From Byssothecium circinans (taxonomy: Eukaryota > Ascomycota > Dothideomycetes > Pleosporales > Massarinaceae): a stretch of 64,000 nucleotides of DNA. The notes under the pieces are model-generated. The model saw only the letters and a list, made by a program, of their open reading frames with translations. It had not been told where the DNA came from and did not search any database. Where the stretch lies: positions 186,001 to 250,000 of the forward strand of contig ML976985.1 of NCBI GenBank assembly GCA_010015675.1. Reading direction: 5' to 3'. This document shows positions 1-11,898 of the stretch, piece after piece. Numbering within the stretch: the stretch's first letter is position 1; each line of letters begins with the position of its first letter. The translations under genes and the position numbers were made by a program.

Positions 1-1208
1 AAGGTGTGTTCTAACCTCTTTTTTTTTTATCTTCGTGGTAATGAACATAAAGGGGTTTCATGGTCGGTGCAGGCGTGAATCCATACTGACATTGGCTTTT
101 CTAGGGGGGGAGAGGGGAGAAGGAAGAAAAATAGAAAAGGAAAAGACAAAAAAAAAAAAAAAAAAAGAGGGCGTAGCGCAGCCCTAGTTAACTATCAGTG
201 TAACGACAATTCATCGCTCCCCCGGCAATCAATCGAGCAACATTTCGACTGGGATGATCGTTCAAATCTTGGTCGTTATCAAGGGGGTCATGTGTTTGTG
301 TTGCGACAATCTACATAGTTATCTAGGATAGGCAAAATGTTACTTTTTCTACGCCAAAGCTGAAGCATCTATTGAGTCTATGAAACCTTCAAGCTAGCTG
401 CTTAGGAGTATGGATCTTTCCCTTGGAGAGAACTACCTGGAGATCCGAACCGTTAGGATGGTCGACCCGCTCCTGCCCTGACTTTGTGTGAGGGGCGTTG
501 AACGTTTTGAAGACTGATAGTAGAGCATTCGTATGCATCGTGCCCGGAGAGGTTCCGGGCGATGTTGCGCGTATCATGAGTTTTGAGCCCCCTCGCTACA
601 CCGTAATACGTTAGATCTATGAACCGAGCGTGCACGTTCTGGGGGTCTTCCTCGCTTGACGTGCAGGCCTTTTGAGACGCCATGTTGATGAGGTGAACTT
701 GTTGGCGGAGATTTGGGCCGCGTGCGTTCTGGATATCGAGACTTTTCATGAGGTGGTTGTAGTGGTAAGTACGGAGAGTTCATGCAGTGCGCTTTCCCTC
801 ACTGCGGCTGCTCGATTAGGTTGAGCTAGCCTTTAATCCAAGATGCGGTAAGTGAGCCAGCGCAAATGGAACCAAATAGCCAATAACCAGTTAAAGCATG
901 CTATGCACATTAACCGCGCTCACATCAAGGGAATGGTTTTTAAACAGTTACATTATATTCACACACCTCCATCGCAAGTCTATGATGCACATTTACGTAC
1001 ACGACCAAACGAGAGGAAGCCAGAGGAGCCACGCACCTACACACATTACCATAAACAAAAGCCGTTCGCTCAGGGTATCCAAAAGACGAAATTGTACAGA
1101 CGCCCGCACCTCATCTCTAATCCCAAACAAAGGAGATATAAGCGACGGTAACCAAATGGCCGCTCAGGCCTATACACAAGAAGACATCCCATCAAAGGTT
1201 TCTCTCTC
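1..1208. other. Intergenic region, no supported gene
   Basis: This is the left edge of the window, downstream of the kinesin gene. A run of 19 A lies at 148-166. Two overlapping minus-strand open frames at 389-749 are short and show no recognisable domain, signal peptide or clear splice partners, so I do not call a gene. The 3' end of a gene lying mostly outside the window cannot be excluded. Confidence 0.5.
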
Positions 1209-4200
1209 TTACTCGCTCCCCTCCTCACTGTTCTCGCTGCTAAAGTACGACTGATCAATTCGCAATATCCACTCAATCTTCTCCCGCTCTGAGCGTGCTC
1301 GGAAGATGTAGGTATTCGAGCGTGCGAAGACGGCCCATACTGTATCTCCGACTCCAGTCCCATTCACCCCGTTGGCACCCGTTGCTCCGGTAAGCAGTCT
1401 CGCAATCTGCGGCGAGTGATCGACTCTTGCATTGGTGAGATTGATAGCGTTGAGCTCATCGCCTTCTGCACTATATATGTGTAGGTACGGCTTCCGCAGC
1501 TCCACGAATCTCCGTATCCAGCGCGTGTTCGTGGGGTCAGGCGTAAGAAGGTACGATGATTTCAAGAGATCTGGGTTTTTGGGCACAAATCGCACTGTCG
1601 CGATCAAACTCGGTCGTTCTCGTTTTCGATCCGGCGACGGCGAGGGCGGTTGTGGTGCGAATGCTGCGCCGTTCGTAGGTGGCTCAAGGTTTGTGGCATT
1701 TAGAATAATTTCTGCAGGCGCTTTCTTCGTCTTCCAGAGCGAGATTACGCGGTTGAGGAGTGCTTTTTGGCGGTCATCGAGCGATGATGTGGGTGTGGAG
1801 GCAGGGAACGTCATTAAAGCGCGAGATGATAGGACAGAGCGCGCGTTTTCGATGTCAGAGATCCGCTGGCGACGCTTTTGCAGGGCAATGTAGTCACGCA
1901 CAAGAGAGACCCCGCGGGGTGTCCAGCCACTGAGATTTTCTTCGCCCTTGATGTAGTCGTCGCGTGTGTTCATGCGCCAAAGATCTGTGGCGCGTTTGAC
2001 ACTCGTGGGGCGAATGCCGATGCTGAAAATGCCAACGGTGGAATGTATGACTCTTTGCTGATTCCACAGGCTGGAGAAGTTAAAGAGGGAAGTTTGTCGG
2101 AAGTAGGCTCGCGAGCGGATCTGCAGACCAAGGTCAAGGCTGAAGATCATGGGCTCGGATAGTTTGGCTGAAGTGACGTTGAATAGGAGAGTGGCTTGCA
2201 CCCGGTACTTGTCTGGCGTAGCGCGGTCTAGCAATAATGAGTTGTGTATTGAGGAGTCCCATTGTCCAATAAAGGTCACATTCGTAGTTCCGTCAGCGTT
2301 GTCCTTGACAACAGGCGCAGAGACCAGCTTCACAGGAACTTCGCGGACGGGGCTGCTGTCAAGACCGGGAGAGTTGCCTGAGGTGTCGATAAGTCGAACG
2401 CGCCCAACACGCATGAATGTCACGTCTTCCCACTGGAGGGTTGAGCCGCAGGTGTGTGTGAGGTTTACGACGACACGACGTTGTAGACCTTGATGTAGCT
2501 GGTAGACTCCCGCGTCCATAACGCCGCTTTGGATAACTTCGACGGGTTGATACGTGCCATCTTCAGAAATCTCTTGGATCTGTATCCGCGAGAATATATC
2601 ATGAGCGTCTTCGGTGTAGAACTCAGACTCTGGTAACCGGGCGTTTCTTCTCTTCTGTTTGGGCTTTGGCGCGGAATCGCGCATGTCGTCCCAGCTGAGC
2701 AGCTTATCGAGATGCATAGATGTAACCTTTGCAAAGATGGATACTCGTAGGAAGGTGTTGCGTGGGCTAGGGTAAGGTAGGCTCATGCTGTGCACACTCT
2801 CGAAGCGGACCGGGCCTTCGTCAAAGTCGGCTATCATCTGCGTGGTTGTTGCACCGCTTTCGTCCGAGATGCCTGGGACGAAGAGCTGCGCGTGGACCTG
2901 TGTACCTTCTCTCTCCGGAAACCCAACCAGATCGTGCATGACGACGTTGAACTTGAGAGTTGTTGAAGGTGCTTCAGCGGAAGAAGGTTCCATGGCAAGT
3001 CGAATTATGCCAATCACATTGGTGGTGTAAGGCGAAATAACATCCAGGTTGAAATCCTGCACTCTCGACTCAAAGACGGCAGAGAGGGGGACGTTGACGT
3101 CACCAACGCGAGAAAATTCGGGCAAGCAGGGTTCGTTAAAGGGGTTTTCGAGGCTGAAGTGTTGGAGGTATTCTGGCCGGTTCATGTACTGATGTACCTG
3201 GTGCATGACCCGCACGCGGAAACGCAACTTCTGTAATGACCACAGATGAACAACCTCATTTTTGAAGTCAATCACACGTACGCCGACGCAAGGCTTTGGT
3301 GTGCTCTCGAGATACATGTCGTCCTCACCTGGGATGCCGTTGAGAACGAGGTCGTACGAAGATACGACATTGTGGCCTACATCGACAATGCAGAATTGGA
3401 AGACGACATGCTTGTCCATCTGTTGGCTCATGACCTGTGCCTCCTTCAAAGTCGCTGCATTCTGCAGTATCGTCTCAGCCATGGTGACGTATTTCCGTGA
3501 TCGCCAATGCCCGAACACATGCTTCACCAGCTCCGATTGCTTTTCCGACGGCTTATCCGAATCATCTCCATTGACTACTTCTTCCTCGGGTGGTGGTTCA
3601 TGCCCAAGCTCTTTCAGTTGCCGATGGAACGCCTGCTTTTGTTCTTGCAGCTGCTTCTGCATCTCTTCCTTGGCCTGCCGCAGACTCTCCTCCATGACCG
3701 CCTTTTCCGCTCGTATTTCTTCAATCTCGACATTTCCTTCTTCTCGAGACTTTAGCTTGGCCCGGTAATCCTCTTTTCGCCTTTCTAACTTCTCTTGCAT
3801 GTCGTCTCGGATTTGCCGTAAGCCGTCGTCTTCTTCCCCGAGCTGCGGTGTCGAAGGCATCGTCAAAACAGTGTCGAGAGAGAAATTGTCGATTGTGCCA
3901 GTAGATGCATACTTTTCGCGAACGGGATACGAGCTCACAGATTCCATGTCCTCATCTGCTTCGTAGAGCCGACTCTCTGGTCGAGACTTCCGTGTTGTCG
4001 CACGTAGCTTCTGCAGGTCATCGAAAAGTGTGTCGAATTCTTCGTCTGAAAGCGAAGCAATCTTCTGATCGGATCCTAGCAGCGCAGTGACGGCTTCTTT
4101 TCGTGCAAAACTCCAGTCGGAGTCTCGTCCACGTCCAAAGAAGGCCGGCGATACAGACCTGGGGGTTTCTGAATCGAAATCCGAGTTAGCTACGCTCACT

Positions 4201-6134
4201 GTGCTGTAAGACCTCTCATGTCCTCCGGGCCTTGGCGAAGGAGAGTGAAGTTGGCTCGCCACAATGGAATGCCGCAGCGAACTCGGTGCCTTCGTCTCTA
4301 CCTCTGCACGCTCTGCTCTTGCCTCCTGAGGGTTGTTGAATCGGAAGATGTGGAAGTCGCCTAGAATGATACGGAAACCGCTTCGCAACCTCTTGGGCTT
4401 GTCAATGCGGATACCGTTAATCATGACGCCAGCACCATCCTTCGGTGTCACAGTAACAGCGCCATCCACATTATCAAATGTGCAGTGATCGGCCAGAATC
4501 TGCGACCCAGTGAGTCGTATATCGGCTGTCTGGTTCTCAGTGTCTACGTTTCCGACTGTGGTGGTTCCGGGTTTGAGGTTGTAAATAAGACATTCTGTGA
4601 GGAGGGGATCGTCGCTCAAGTTGATCAGGTGCGGCATCTTCTTGGGCGTTGATAGACCGACCGATCCCTTTTCGATAGTGACACCGAGCTCTTCCAATGC
4701 CGCTTCTCGCTCTTTTTGAATCTCTTCCGTCTTCAACAACTTCTCTTCCCACGTTTGGTTGAGGTCTTTGTAGAGCTTCTCGGACTGGTTGAGCTGCTCT
4801 ACAATCTCGGCTTTTGACACCTTCTTCACTGTCCCATCTGGCTGCGCGATGGATACGATTTGCTTGTCGAGTGGTGTATCGGGTGCATATTGTTCTTCGG
4901 CCAGACCCGGAGAACCGCCACCGCTGAGCTTGGAGCGAAGCTGTGCTAATTCCTCCTTCAGCTCTCTTATCATGCGCGCATTCGGATCTTCATTGACAAC
5001 GGCGTGATTCTTGATTCGCTTGGCAGAGTCGGCATATCGCAGGGTTGACAGCGTTTCCTCGAAGTTGATATCAGCCGGAGAAATAGCCGCAATCATAGCC
5101 GTCAAGCTGTTACCACCCAGCGAATCTTTTAGCAGCCATGTAAGAACGGAGTCTCGGTACGGAACCTGTCCCGCCTTCTTCTTGCCCATGGAGATGTCGG
5201 CCAGCGACGCAATCACACGGCCCAACGTAGACAGCGACCTGTTGATCTCGGCTCCTTCCTTTAACCTTGCGCCCGTAGCACCCGTAGACTGAGCTCTTTC
5301 GGAACCTGCCAAGTCGACCAGGCTGATCTTTGCGACCTTTTCTCCACTCATGCTTGTTTCGACATCGTGCCTCTTTTGCGTAAGGGTTAGGGTAAAGACG
5401 GCGTGCGATCGCGAAGATGTTTCGTTCATGTTGGTCGCAGCCACGGTACGCGCCTTGTTCCCCTCATCCATTAGGTTTTCGATCTCCTGGAACGAGCTGA
5501 CAACCAATTTGGCCAAGTCTTCCACATACGGACCCGTGGACGGATGCTCTCGGACCTTCAAGTTCCCCTTTGTTGTCGGATTCAGCAAGTCCCGCACCTT
5601 TTCATTGTAAATTTCCAAATATGACACCTCCACCGTGCAGCTCAAGTTCTTGTCCTTCTGCATTTCCTTGATCCGCTCAAACATGTCCTGGCAAATCATG
5701 GGAATGATACCGGCGTCTTTCCCGTACCCCATCATACTGTAACTCTTTCCCGACCCCGTCTGTCCATATGCGAAAATACAGTTGTTGTATCCACCAAATG
5801 CATTGTCAAGTAGCGGTTTCCCCAGGTCGTCGAAGAGATTCTTTTGGCCGGCGTAGTTGGGAGCGTTGCGATCGAAAGACCAGTACGACCTGTCGAAAGC
5901 AAAAGATTTTGTGCCCTCCAGGGCTGCTTTGGCGGCTTTGCCTTTGGTCTCGACGTTGGAAGGGGGCGTGAGAACCGTCTGCCCGCCCTCCATCTTGACG
6001 ATTAACTGTGCATTGCGAGCGATTTCTGCGCTCGTTAGCTTTTGCTATCATGTTCGAACATGGCGCCTCTTACCTCTGCTGTTGAACGGCCGACATCGCA
6101 CCACCACCTTGATGTTTCCCCCTCCTGACGCCAT
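1209..6134 (-). CDS. uncA: Kinesin-3 family motor (UNC-104/KIF1A type)
   Basis: Plus-end-directed microtubule motor that carries early endosomes and vesicles in hyphae. There are two exons, 6074-6134 and 1209-6025, with an intron at 6026-6073 (GTAAGA donor, CGCAG acceptor). The short first exon supplies the start MASGGGNIKVVVRCRPFNSR, which completes the first beta strand of the motor. The joined protein is about 1625 aa, the usual size for fungal kinesin-3. Motifs seen: P-loop GQTGSGKS near residue 108, switch I NETSSRSH and switch II DLAGSE. An FHA domain follows the motor at roughly 505-590, then coiled coil, the KIF1B/DUF3694 stalk region, and a C-terminal PH domain near 1480-1610 that binds membrane lipid. 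The whole stalk and tail are in one uninterrupted exon. The symbol follows Aspergillus nidulans UncA. Family assignment is very secure; the cargo is inferred from the family. Confidence 0.95.
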
Positions 6135-6768
6135 GTTGCAGGCTGTCCTCTCCCTGTTACTCGCCTGGCGCGGGTGTTGTTGCTCCCAGGCTCTTTCTTA
6201 TGTATAGTACGGGTATGCGCTCGAGCGTGGCGGCTTCATGGCACGTCGGTACGGGTCGGGCGGTGCGGACGGGGGTAAGGAGGCGTAGCTTGGGTTTGTT
6301 GATGAGATGACGGATGCTAGCGATTTCTCGAGATTGCAGCACGCGAACCCCTGCACGCTTGTTGGTGTCCGACGGGATGGTCCACTGGTAGCGAGTCTTG
6401 CGACCAAACCGATACTGTGCTCCGTCCGACTTGTGCAAGGGATTTGGACTGAGGAATGGAACTATACCGAGTATCATAGGCCTTAGCAACCTATATTATC
6501 TCACCATTCAAAAAAGTGAGGCCGTCGCCTATCACAAGAGATGCCGGAACATTGAATGATCCCTGAGACTCACGTGCTCGCTCGCTTCCAACCTTTCCGG
6601 TCCTTGACAGGATTGGCTCGTACCTCGGAACATTCCGTCCCCATAACATTTTCCCTTTGGCTCAAGAAACGTTCATGCATATGCATGATTAAAGCACACG
6701 CCATCATCCACGACTAAGAAACATCCTGTAGAAGTTGGCTGGTGACACTATCATCCATCTATCCCTCC
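6135..6768. promoter_or_regulatory. Divergent promoter region, kinesin-3 / TRM5
   Basis: 634 nt between the start codons of two divergent genes. It contains a perfect 16-bp palindrome (separate entry) about 80 nt upstream of the TRM5 start. A minus-strand open frame at 6157-6489 has no recognisable domain and is not called. Confidence 0.5.
6673..6688. promoter_or_regulatory. Perfect 16-bp palindrome TCATGCATATGCATGA
   Basis: The sequence equals its own reverse complement over 16 bases and contains two ATGCAT cores. It lies 80 nt upstream of the TRM5 ATG. The symmetry suggests a site for a dimeric regulator. No factor can be named from the sequence. Confidence 0.4.
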
Positions 6769-8178
6769 ATGGCCGACGACATGTTCGCCCCGCCTATAAA
6801 CCGCGCCATGAAGGTGCTCGACCGCTCCTTCTTCCAAAAAACCATCCCCACCTCCGTTGCCCGCATCTTCTCCCCAAAAGACATCTCACGCTGCCGAAAA
6901 GACCTCGACAAAGCCCGCGACACGCTTCTCCGCCCACGCATACAGCCCGTACAAGCAGACCCCGACCCTGAGCGCACACGCAACGGCCACAAATGTCTCG
7001 TGCTGCGTCCCGAAATCCTACCCGACGACAAGAGTACATGGAGTTCGAGGCTGCAGGAGCTGGAACAAGATGGAACGCTGGGCGTCATACCCTTCGAACT
7101 CAAGCTGGATTACAATAGTTTCTCGTACCTGGAGATTATGGAGGCAATCGTGCCGCCGCCGGATAGAGAGGAGCATGAGGATGAGATTCCGACGGGCTTC
7201 ACGAGGGCGGGTCATGTGGCGCATTTGAATCTCAGAGAGAGATACTTCCCGTACAAACACCTCATTGGAACAGTGCTGGCGGATAAAAACCGAACAGATG
7301 TGAAGACAGTGATAAACAAGGTGGAGCACCTGGGTAAGGAGAACAAGTTCCGCGTCTTTCCTTACGAGGTGCTATACGGGCCTGACGACTTGAACGTTAC
7401 TCTGAAAGAGCAGGATTGTGTCTTTCAGTTCGACTGGGCGAAGGTATATTGGAACACGAGACTTCACCACGAGCACGAGAGACTCTGTGAGACGTTTAAA
7501 GAAGGGGAAGCCGTGTGCGATGTCATGGCAGGTGTGGGTCCATTTGCGATGCCTGCCGGCAAGAAGAAATGCTTCGTATACGCAAATGATCTGAATCCGG
7601 ATTCCTATAGCGCCCTCGTGAACAACATACAGCTGAATAAAGTAAACGACTACGTAAAGAGCTTCAACACCGACGGCCATGACTTCATTCGCAAATCAGC
7701 CGCCGACCTCCTGAAAAATGACTACAAGGTCGATGTCTTTGAAAAGAAGAAGAAATACTCCCGCTCGAATCCACAGCCCCCACAGCCTCCAAAACTGCTC
7801 CGAACAATTGCACAGCCGAAGACTTTTCAGCACTATGTAATGAATCTTCCGGCTTCTGCTGTCACCTTTCTGCCCGACTTCATCGGTCTGTACGCACGAA
7901 TACCCGACCTTCCGGTTGCCGAAGCTCGGAAACTTTTCGCGCCGCACACGGAGACGAAGCTGCCCTTGATACACGTATATTGCTTCGGTACCAAGACAGA
8001 TGATCAAGAGGCGGCGGAGAAAGAGGTCTGCGAGGTGGTAAGCGGGTACCTGGAGCATACCATCACGCCGCAGACACCAGATACGCATATCAAGAACGTG
8101 CGCGAGGTTTCACAGAATAGAAGCATGTTTTGTGCGAGCTTCAGGTTGCCTGAGGAGGTTGCGTTTAGGGAGACATGA
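6769..8178 (+). CDS. TRM5: tRNA (guanine(37)-N1)-methyltransferase
   Basis: Methylates N1 of G37 next to the tRNA anticodon using S-adenosylmethionine, which prevents frameshifting. The yeast enzyme acts in cytoplasm, nucleus and mitochondria. The gene is a single exon of 469 aa. The start is the first ATG in frame (MADDMFAPP). Visible motifs: an N-terminal D1-like region, the conserved block with FPYKHLIGTVLADKNR, the SAM-binding loop VCDVMAGVGPFAMPA followed by YANDLNPDS (ribose-binding acid), and the NLPASAVTFL motif that corresponds to the catalytic NPP-type loop of class I Trm5. Length and order match eukaryotic Trm5. It is divergent from the kinesin gene and convergent with the DUF7918-like gene. 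Confidence 0.95.
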   Translation: MADDMFAPPINRAMKVLDRSFFQKTIPTSVARIFSPKDISRCRKDLDKARDTLLRPRIQPVQADPDPERTRNGHKCLVLRPEILPDDKSTWSSRLQELEQDGTLGVIPFELKLDYNSFSYLEIMEAIVPPPDREEHEDEIPTGFTRAGHVAHLNLRERYFPYKHLIGTVLADKNRTDVKTVINKVEHLGKENKFRVFPYEVLYGPDDLNVTLKEQDCVFQFDWAKVYWNTRLHHEHERLCETFKEGEAVCDVMAGVGPFAMPAGKKKCFVYANDLNPDSYSALVNNIQLNKVNDYVKSFNTDGHDFIRKSAADLLKNDYKVDVFEKKKKYSRSNPQPPQPPKLLRTIAQPKTFQHYVMNLPASAVTFLPDFIGLYARIPDLPVAEARKLFAPHTETKLPLIHVYCFGTKTDDQEAAEKEVCEVVSGYLEHTITPQTPDTHIKNVREVSQNRSMFCASFRLPEEVAFRET

Positions 8179-8636
8179 GAGAGAATTGGAATGCTATGCG
8201 TTCTTTTCGATATGTTTTGACATGTGGATGCTGTGGGACTGAGATGCATCACGGGTCGATCAGGGGCTGATGTTTTGGAGGCAAGTCAAGGATTATCCAA
8301 GTTCACAATTTTCGAACGCCGTGGAAGGAGGGCAGAGTGGCTTTGCATGTGCGAGGAGTTTTGCATACTCAGCATTTTGGAAAACGGAAAAGGAATCCGG
8401 GTGGGCCAACCCATTCTAGGTAGATTTACTTCCATCATAGTCTCAATGATACCCAACTCATTTTCACCTAAATCGAACGAGCACTCTGGCGTGGAACCTT
8501 GGATGCATTGAACTCCTCTACAGACACTTTTTCCATCAAGCATCATGGGTCATGCCCTTACACACCTCCAGCGACCATCAAGGCGCAAGCAAAACCACAG
8601 ATCTATAAGATCTCGTCCATCGCACCCATATAAAAC
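8179..8636. other. Convergent intergenic spacer
   Basis: 458 nt between the stop codons of TRM5 and the DUF7918-like gene. It should hold both 3' untranslated regions and polyadenylation sites. No further structure was recognised. Confidence 0.5.
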
Positions 8637-11600
8637 TTAAGCCCAGCCTCCCATTCCCCATGTGACACCTCCTTCATCACTCTTCGCCTTCCTGCCATTC
8701 AAATTATCGCCCCACCCGCCATTCTCCTTATGTTTCCTCTCCTTATCCCTGCCACTCCGATGCTTCTTCCTCCGCTTCTCCTTCTCGTCCTCCTCAGCAC
8801 TCCCCGAATGCCTAACAACCCACTTCTCCGTCCCATTCTCCGAGTGCTTCGCGTGTTTCTGTGCCTCCATCTTCGTATGCAATTTGAGCACACTATCTAC
8901 GAGTGCGTCACGCGGTAGCTGCTCCAAGGTCTCCTTCGACACGCATCGCGGCTTGTGCTTCTCTGTGTGTTTGTCGGAGGAGGTGGGTACTTTGAGATCG
9001 GGTATGAAAGTCAAAGCATCGACGGTGGTAGAGGGGATTTCCTCGCCGAAGAGGGTTTGGAGGTAGGCGGGAGAGCGGTATTTGAAGCGGAATACTGCGT
9101 ACTATAACACACGATTAGCATGACTTTTTCATTACTGTATAACCACGACATAGAAAGAAGACTTACAGGTTTATCGAACCTATCAACATATTCTGGCCTC
9201 CCCACTGCATGTCCATATCGCACACCCTCGCCCACGCGCACCTGATGCTCCAAGCCCTTCGCCCTAGCAGTATCTTTGCTGATTTTGTGTGCAGGCTCAG
9301 CTGGCACTTTGTCGTGGAAGCCTTCCGGTATGAGATTCACACCTTTGGGTGGAGACGACGGCTTTTGAGGAAACTGCCAGTGTTTCTTCGCGGAGCTGTC
9401 TGCAGAAGGAGGGAAGTTTGAAAGGCGGTTCTTGTGGTAGTTTGCGAGGCGAGATTTACGAGTGTTTGGTTCGACTACAGCAGGTGAGGGTTTGGGAGCG
9501 TCGGCGCTGAGATTCCAGCCTGGTGCGAAGGCTGCTTTCCAATCCGGACTAGCAGGTTTGAGTTTGGAGACGGTATCCCAGGCCGTGGGGGAGGTTTTGC
9601 GATTGTTCTTGTTGCTCTTGGTGGACCAACCGTTGTCGTTCTCCGGATCTTTTTGACCGACAATTCCTTTCAGAGCATCCTTCAAGAGTGCCATCGTGCC
9701 CTGTTCGTCATTGTCTTCTTTTGGCTTCGTAGGGACAGTCTGCCCTTTTACCACGCTTGCTGGTTTCCTAGTAGCCCAAGGATCATTCTTCGCTTCGTCG
9801 TCCGAATCGATATCATACCAGCCTTTCCCGCTAGCTTTGACGCTTGCCGGCTTATTATCAGGGCAAAAATTTTTCTGTGCTTGCCCGTGTTCAGTGATGT
9901 CATACCAGCCTTCTCCGGTGGTGCTCTTCTCCTGCGACGCCCATCCACTGGTCTGCTCACCATTTGCTTTCTTTTCTGGTTGAGACCAATCATCGTCGAC
10001 AGTGACAACAGTCTTAGCAGGCAAGGTCTTCGTATCATCTGGCTCGCCAGCACCCCACAGGCTCGCAATACCTCCCCATGCACTCTTGCTCCCGGCGCCC
10101 TGTTCCTTCGCACTATGTTCAGACTTCGCCTTTTCCGCCTTCACGCTCTCTTCCAATTTCATCTCGTTGACCTTTTCAGCCATGTAGTCAGCGTATGCTT
10201 TACGAGCTTGATGCAAACTCGAAGAATCCAAAGAATTAAGATTTAAAAGGCGGGGGCCGAATGGTGAAATATCCGCCGAGACAAGTAATTTCGAGGGAGA
10301 GGTCGATGCTGTTGGCGCAAAGACAGGTACATAAGGGTTGGTGTGGATCGACCGAGGCGCTGTTGGCGCAAAAGCAGATATGCTGGATTCTGGCTTCACT
10401 GTCGAGAGTGAGCTGTTGATTTCCGATTCTGAATCGTTGGAGTTCCTCCATACGAAATTTCGCGACGGCCTGCCCGACCAAGCTCCAGGAGATGAGGGCC
10501 GCACAGTTTCATCACCCCAGCTTACTGTACCCGACGTGATCGACTGAGCTCGGCTGTGGTTTGAAGATTCTCGTGCGTTATTATGTCCGGACGAGCCCCA
10601 GGTATTATTGGAGTTGATGCTGGTAGCCACAGATCCCGAGTTCCATCCATTCGTATTTGATGCTAGTGATGGAGCCACGATCGTAGGTGCGTTCCACTGT
10701 GTATTCTGAGCAACGGAAGCTGGTGCTTCCCAGCCGGCCCCTACAGTGCCCGTTGCCGCGTTGGGAAGATCAAGTGGGACGTTGCCTTCGTATGGCGAAG
10801 ACGGCCACGCGCCCGGAAGGTGTTGTGAGGGTTGAGAAGCGTTCGCTCCCCATCCACCGACCGAGGTTGCTCTGTACGCTTCAGAAGCTCCGTTACCCAT
10901 CGAGTTCAGGAGATCATCGAGATGGCCGGCGCCAAGAGGGTCGGCGTTGGGATTCTGTCCAATGACACTAGAAGTGGGAGGAGGAGCGGCGCGCCTGTGG
11001 TGAGGAATTGGCCCATTGCCATACTGGAACCCCGTTGTCATACCCGCATTGCTTCCCCACGCAGGGCTCACGTTGGGTCCCCAGATATCCTGCTGACCAC
11101 CAGTGGCACTATATGGAGAAGTCGGAACTCCGGTAGCTGAAGGAGCAGGTGCTGTGTAGCTGCCTAACGGGCGTACGGCGTTTCGTAGCTGGTACCACGT
11201 TCGGTCATCGTAGTGTGGACGACTGGATGCGTAGCCCATGTCACCGGGTGTTCCGTCTAGACCATTACAATAGCCGGGATCGTCGTATGTACCATCAAGG
11301 TGCATGATGGTCGGGTGGTCATCTTCTGAAGGAGATTCGTCGTAAGCGCCGTCCAACTGCGTGGGCTTCAAAAAGCCGTTTTTCACTGCCGATGTCGCGC
11401 TTCGTGTGCCGACACAGCGGAGGACCACGACTTCGATACATCCGATGTTCTCTTCTACATCCGGTGAACATTTCTTGGGGGCGTTGTTGGCGGATGCCGT
11501 GAGGAGTTAGCAAGGTACGGAGCAGACGATCAGTGTGTATTACCGATATTGAGCTTCTCGAACCTCCAATCGCGCGCAATCATGGTCCCATCTTTTTGGC

Positions 11601-11898
11601 GCTCCTCTTTCTGCCGAACACAGAAATCGACCAACGACCGCTTGTCCGGTGGGGTGCGGTGCTTCAAATGTTGTCGGTTGCGGTTGCATTGGTATACGCC
11701 GTCGATAAACACATGCATGGAAAGTCCTGGCGCGATGAACTTGGTCGACTGAAGCCGGATCCTGAATGGCTGCGGCCTGTTCGGCACAGCGACGAAAGTC
11801 TCAACAGTTCCATCAGCGTAGGAGGTTCCGAATTCCTGTAGCTTTCTGCGAGAGCCAGCGAGCTCAATGAAGCAGTGGAGATCGCCGAGAGAAGGCAT
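8637..11898 (-). CDS. Long low-complexity protein with DUF7918-like N-terminal domain
   Basis: There are three exons: 11544-11898, 9167-11454 and 8637-9101, with introns of 89 and 65 nt. Together they encode 1035 aa. The first intron uses the TGTAG acceptor at 11455; the nearer CCAAG acceptor would put the second exon out of frame. The start MPSLGDLHCF was chosen over an upstream in-frame ATG at 12081 because the preceding 61 residues look untranslated. Residues 1-135 have a beta-strand pattern ending EENIGCIEVVVLRC, which resembles the fungal DUF7918 domain. The next ~700 residues are rich in W, G, S, N and P (repeated GWYDI and W-G patches). The C-terminal third returns to charged sequence with a run KEKRRKKHRSGRDKERKHK that could be a nuclear localisation signal. 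The function is unknown and the DUF assignment is from memory of the pattern. Confidence 0.75.

Noticed and set aside
148..166. A19 tract as a possible retrotransposon poly(A) tail
   Set aside because: No retroelement coding sequence or target-site duplication next to it; probably a simple homopolymer.
852..1254. Overlapping plus-strand open frames left of the kinesin gene
   Set aside because: Basic, low-complexity translations without domains; they partly overlap the end of the kinesin gene.
5381..5398. Telomere-like GGGTTAGGG sequence (also near 55373 and CCCTAACCCCTA near 52716)
   Set aside because: Only one or two units; at 5381 and 55373 they encode Leu-Thr-Leu in the kinesin and the protease signal peptide. 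No array, so not a telomeric remnant.
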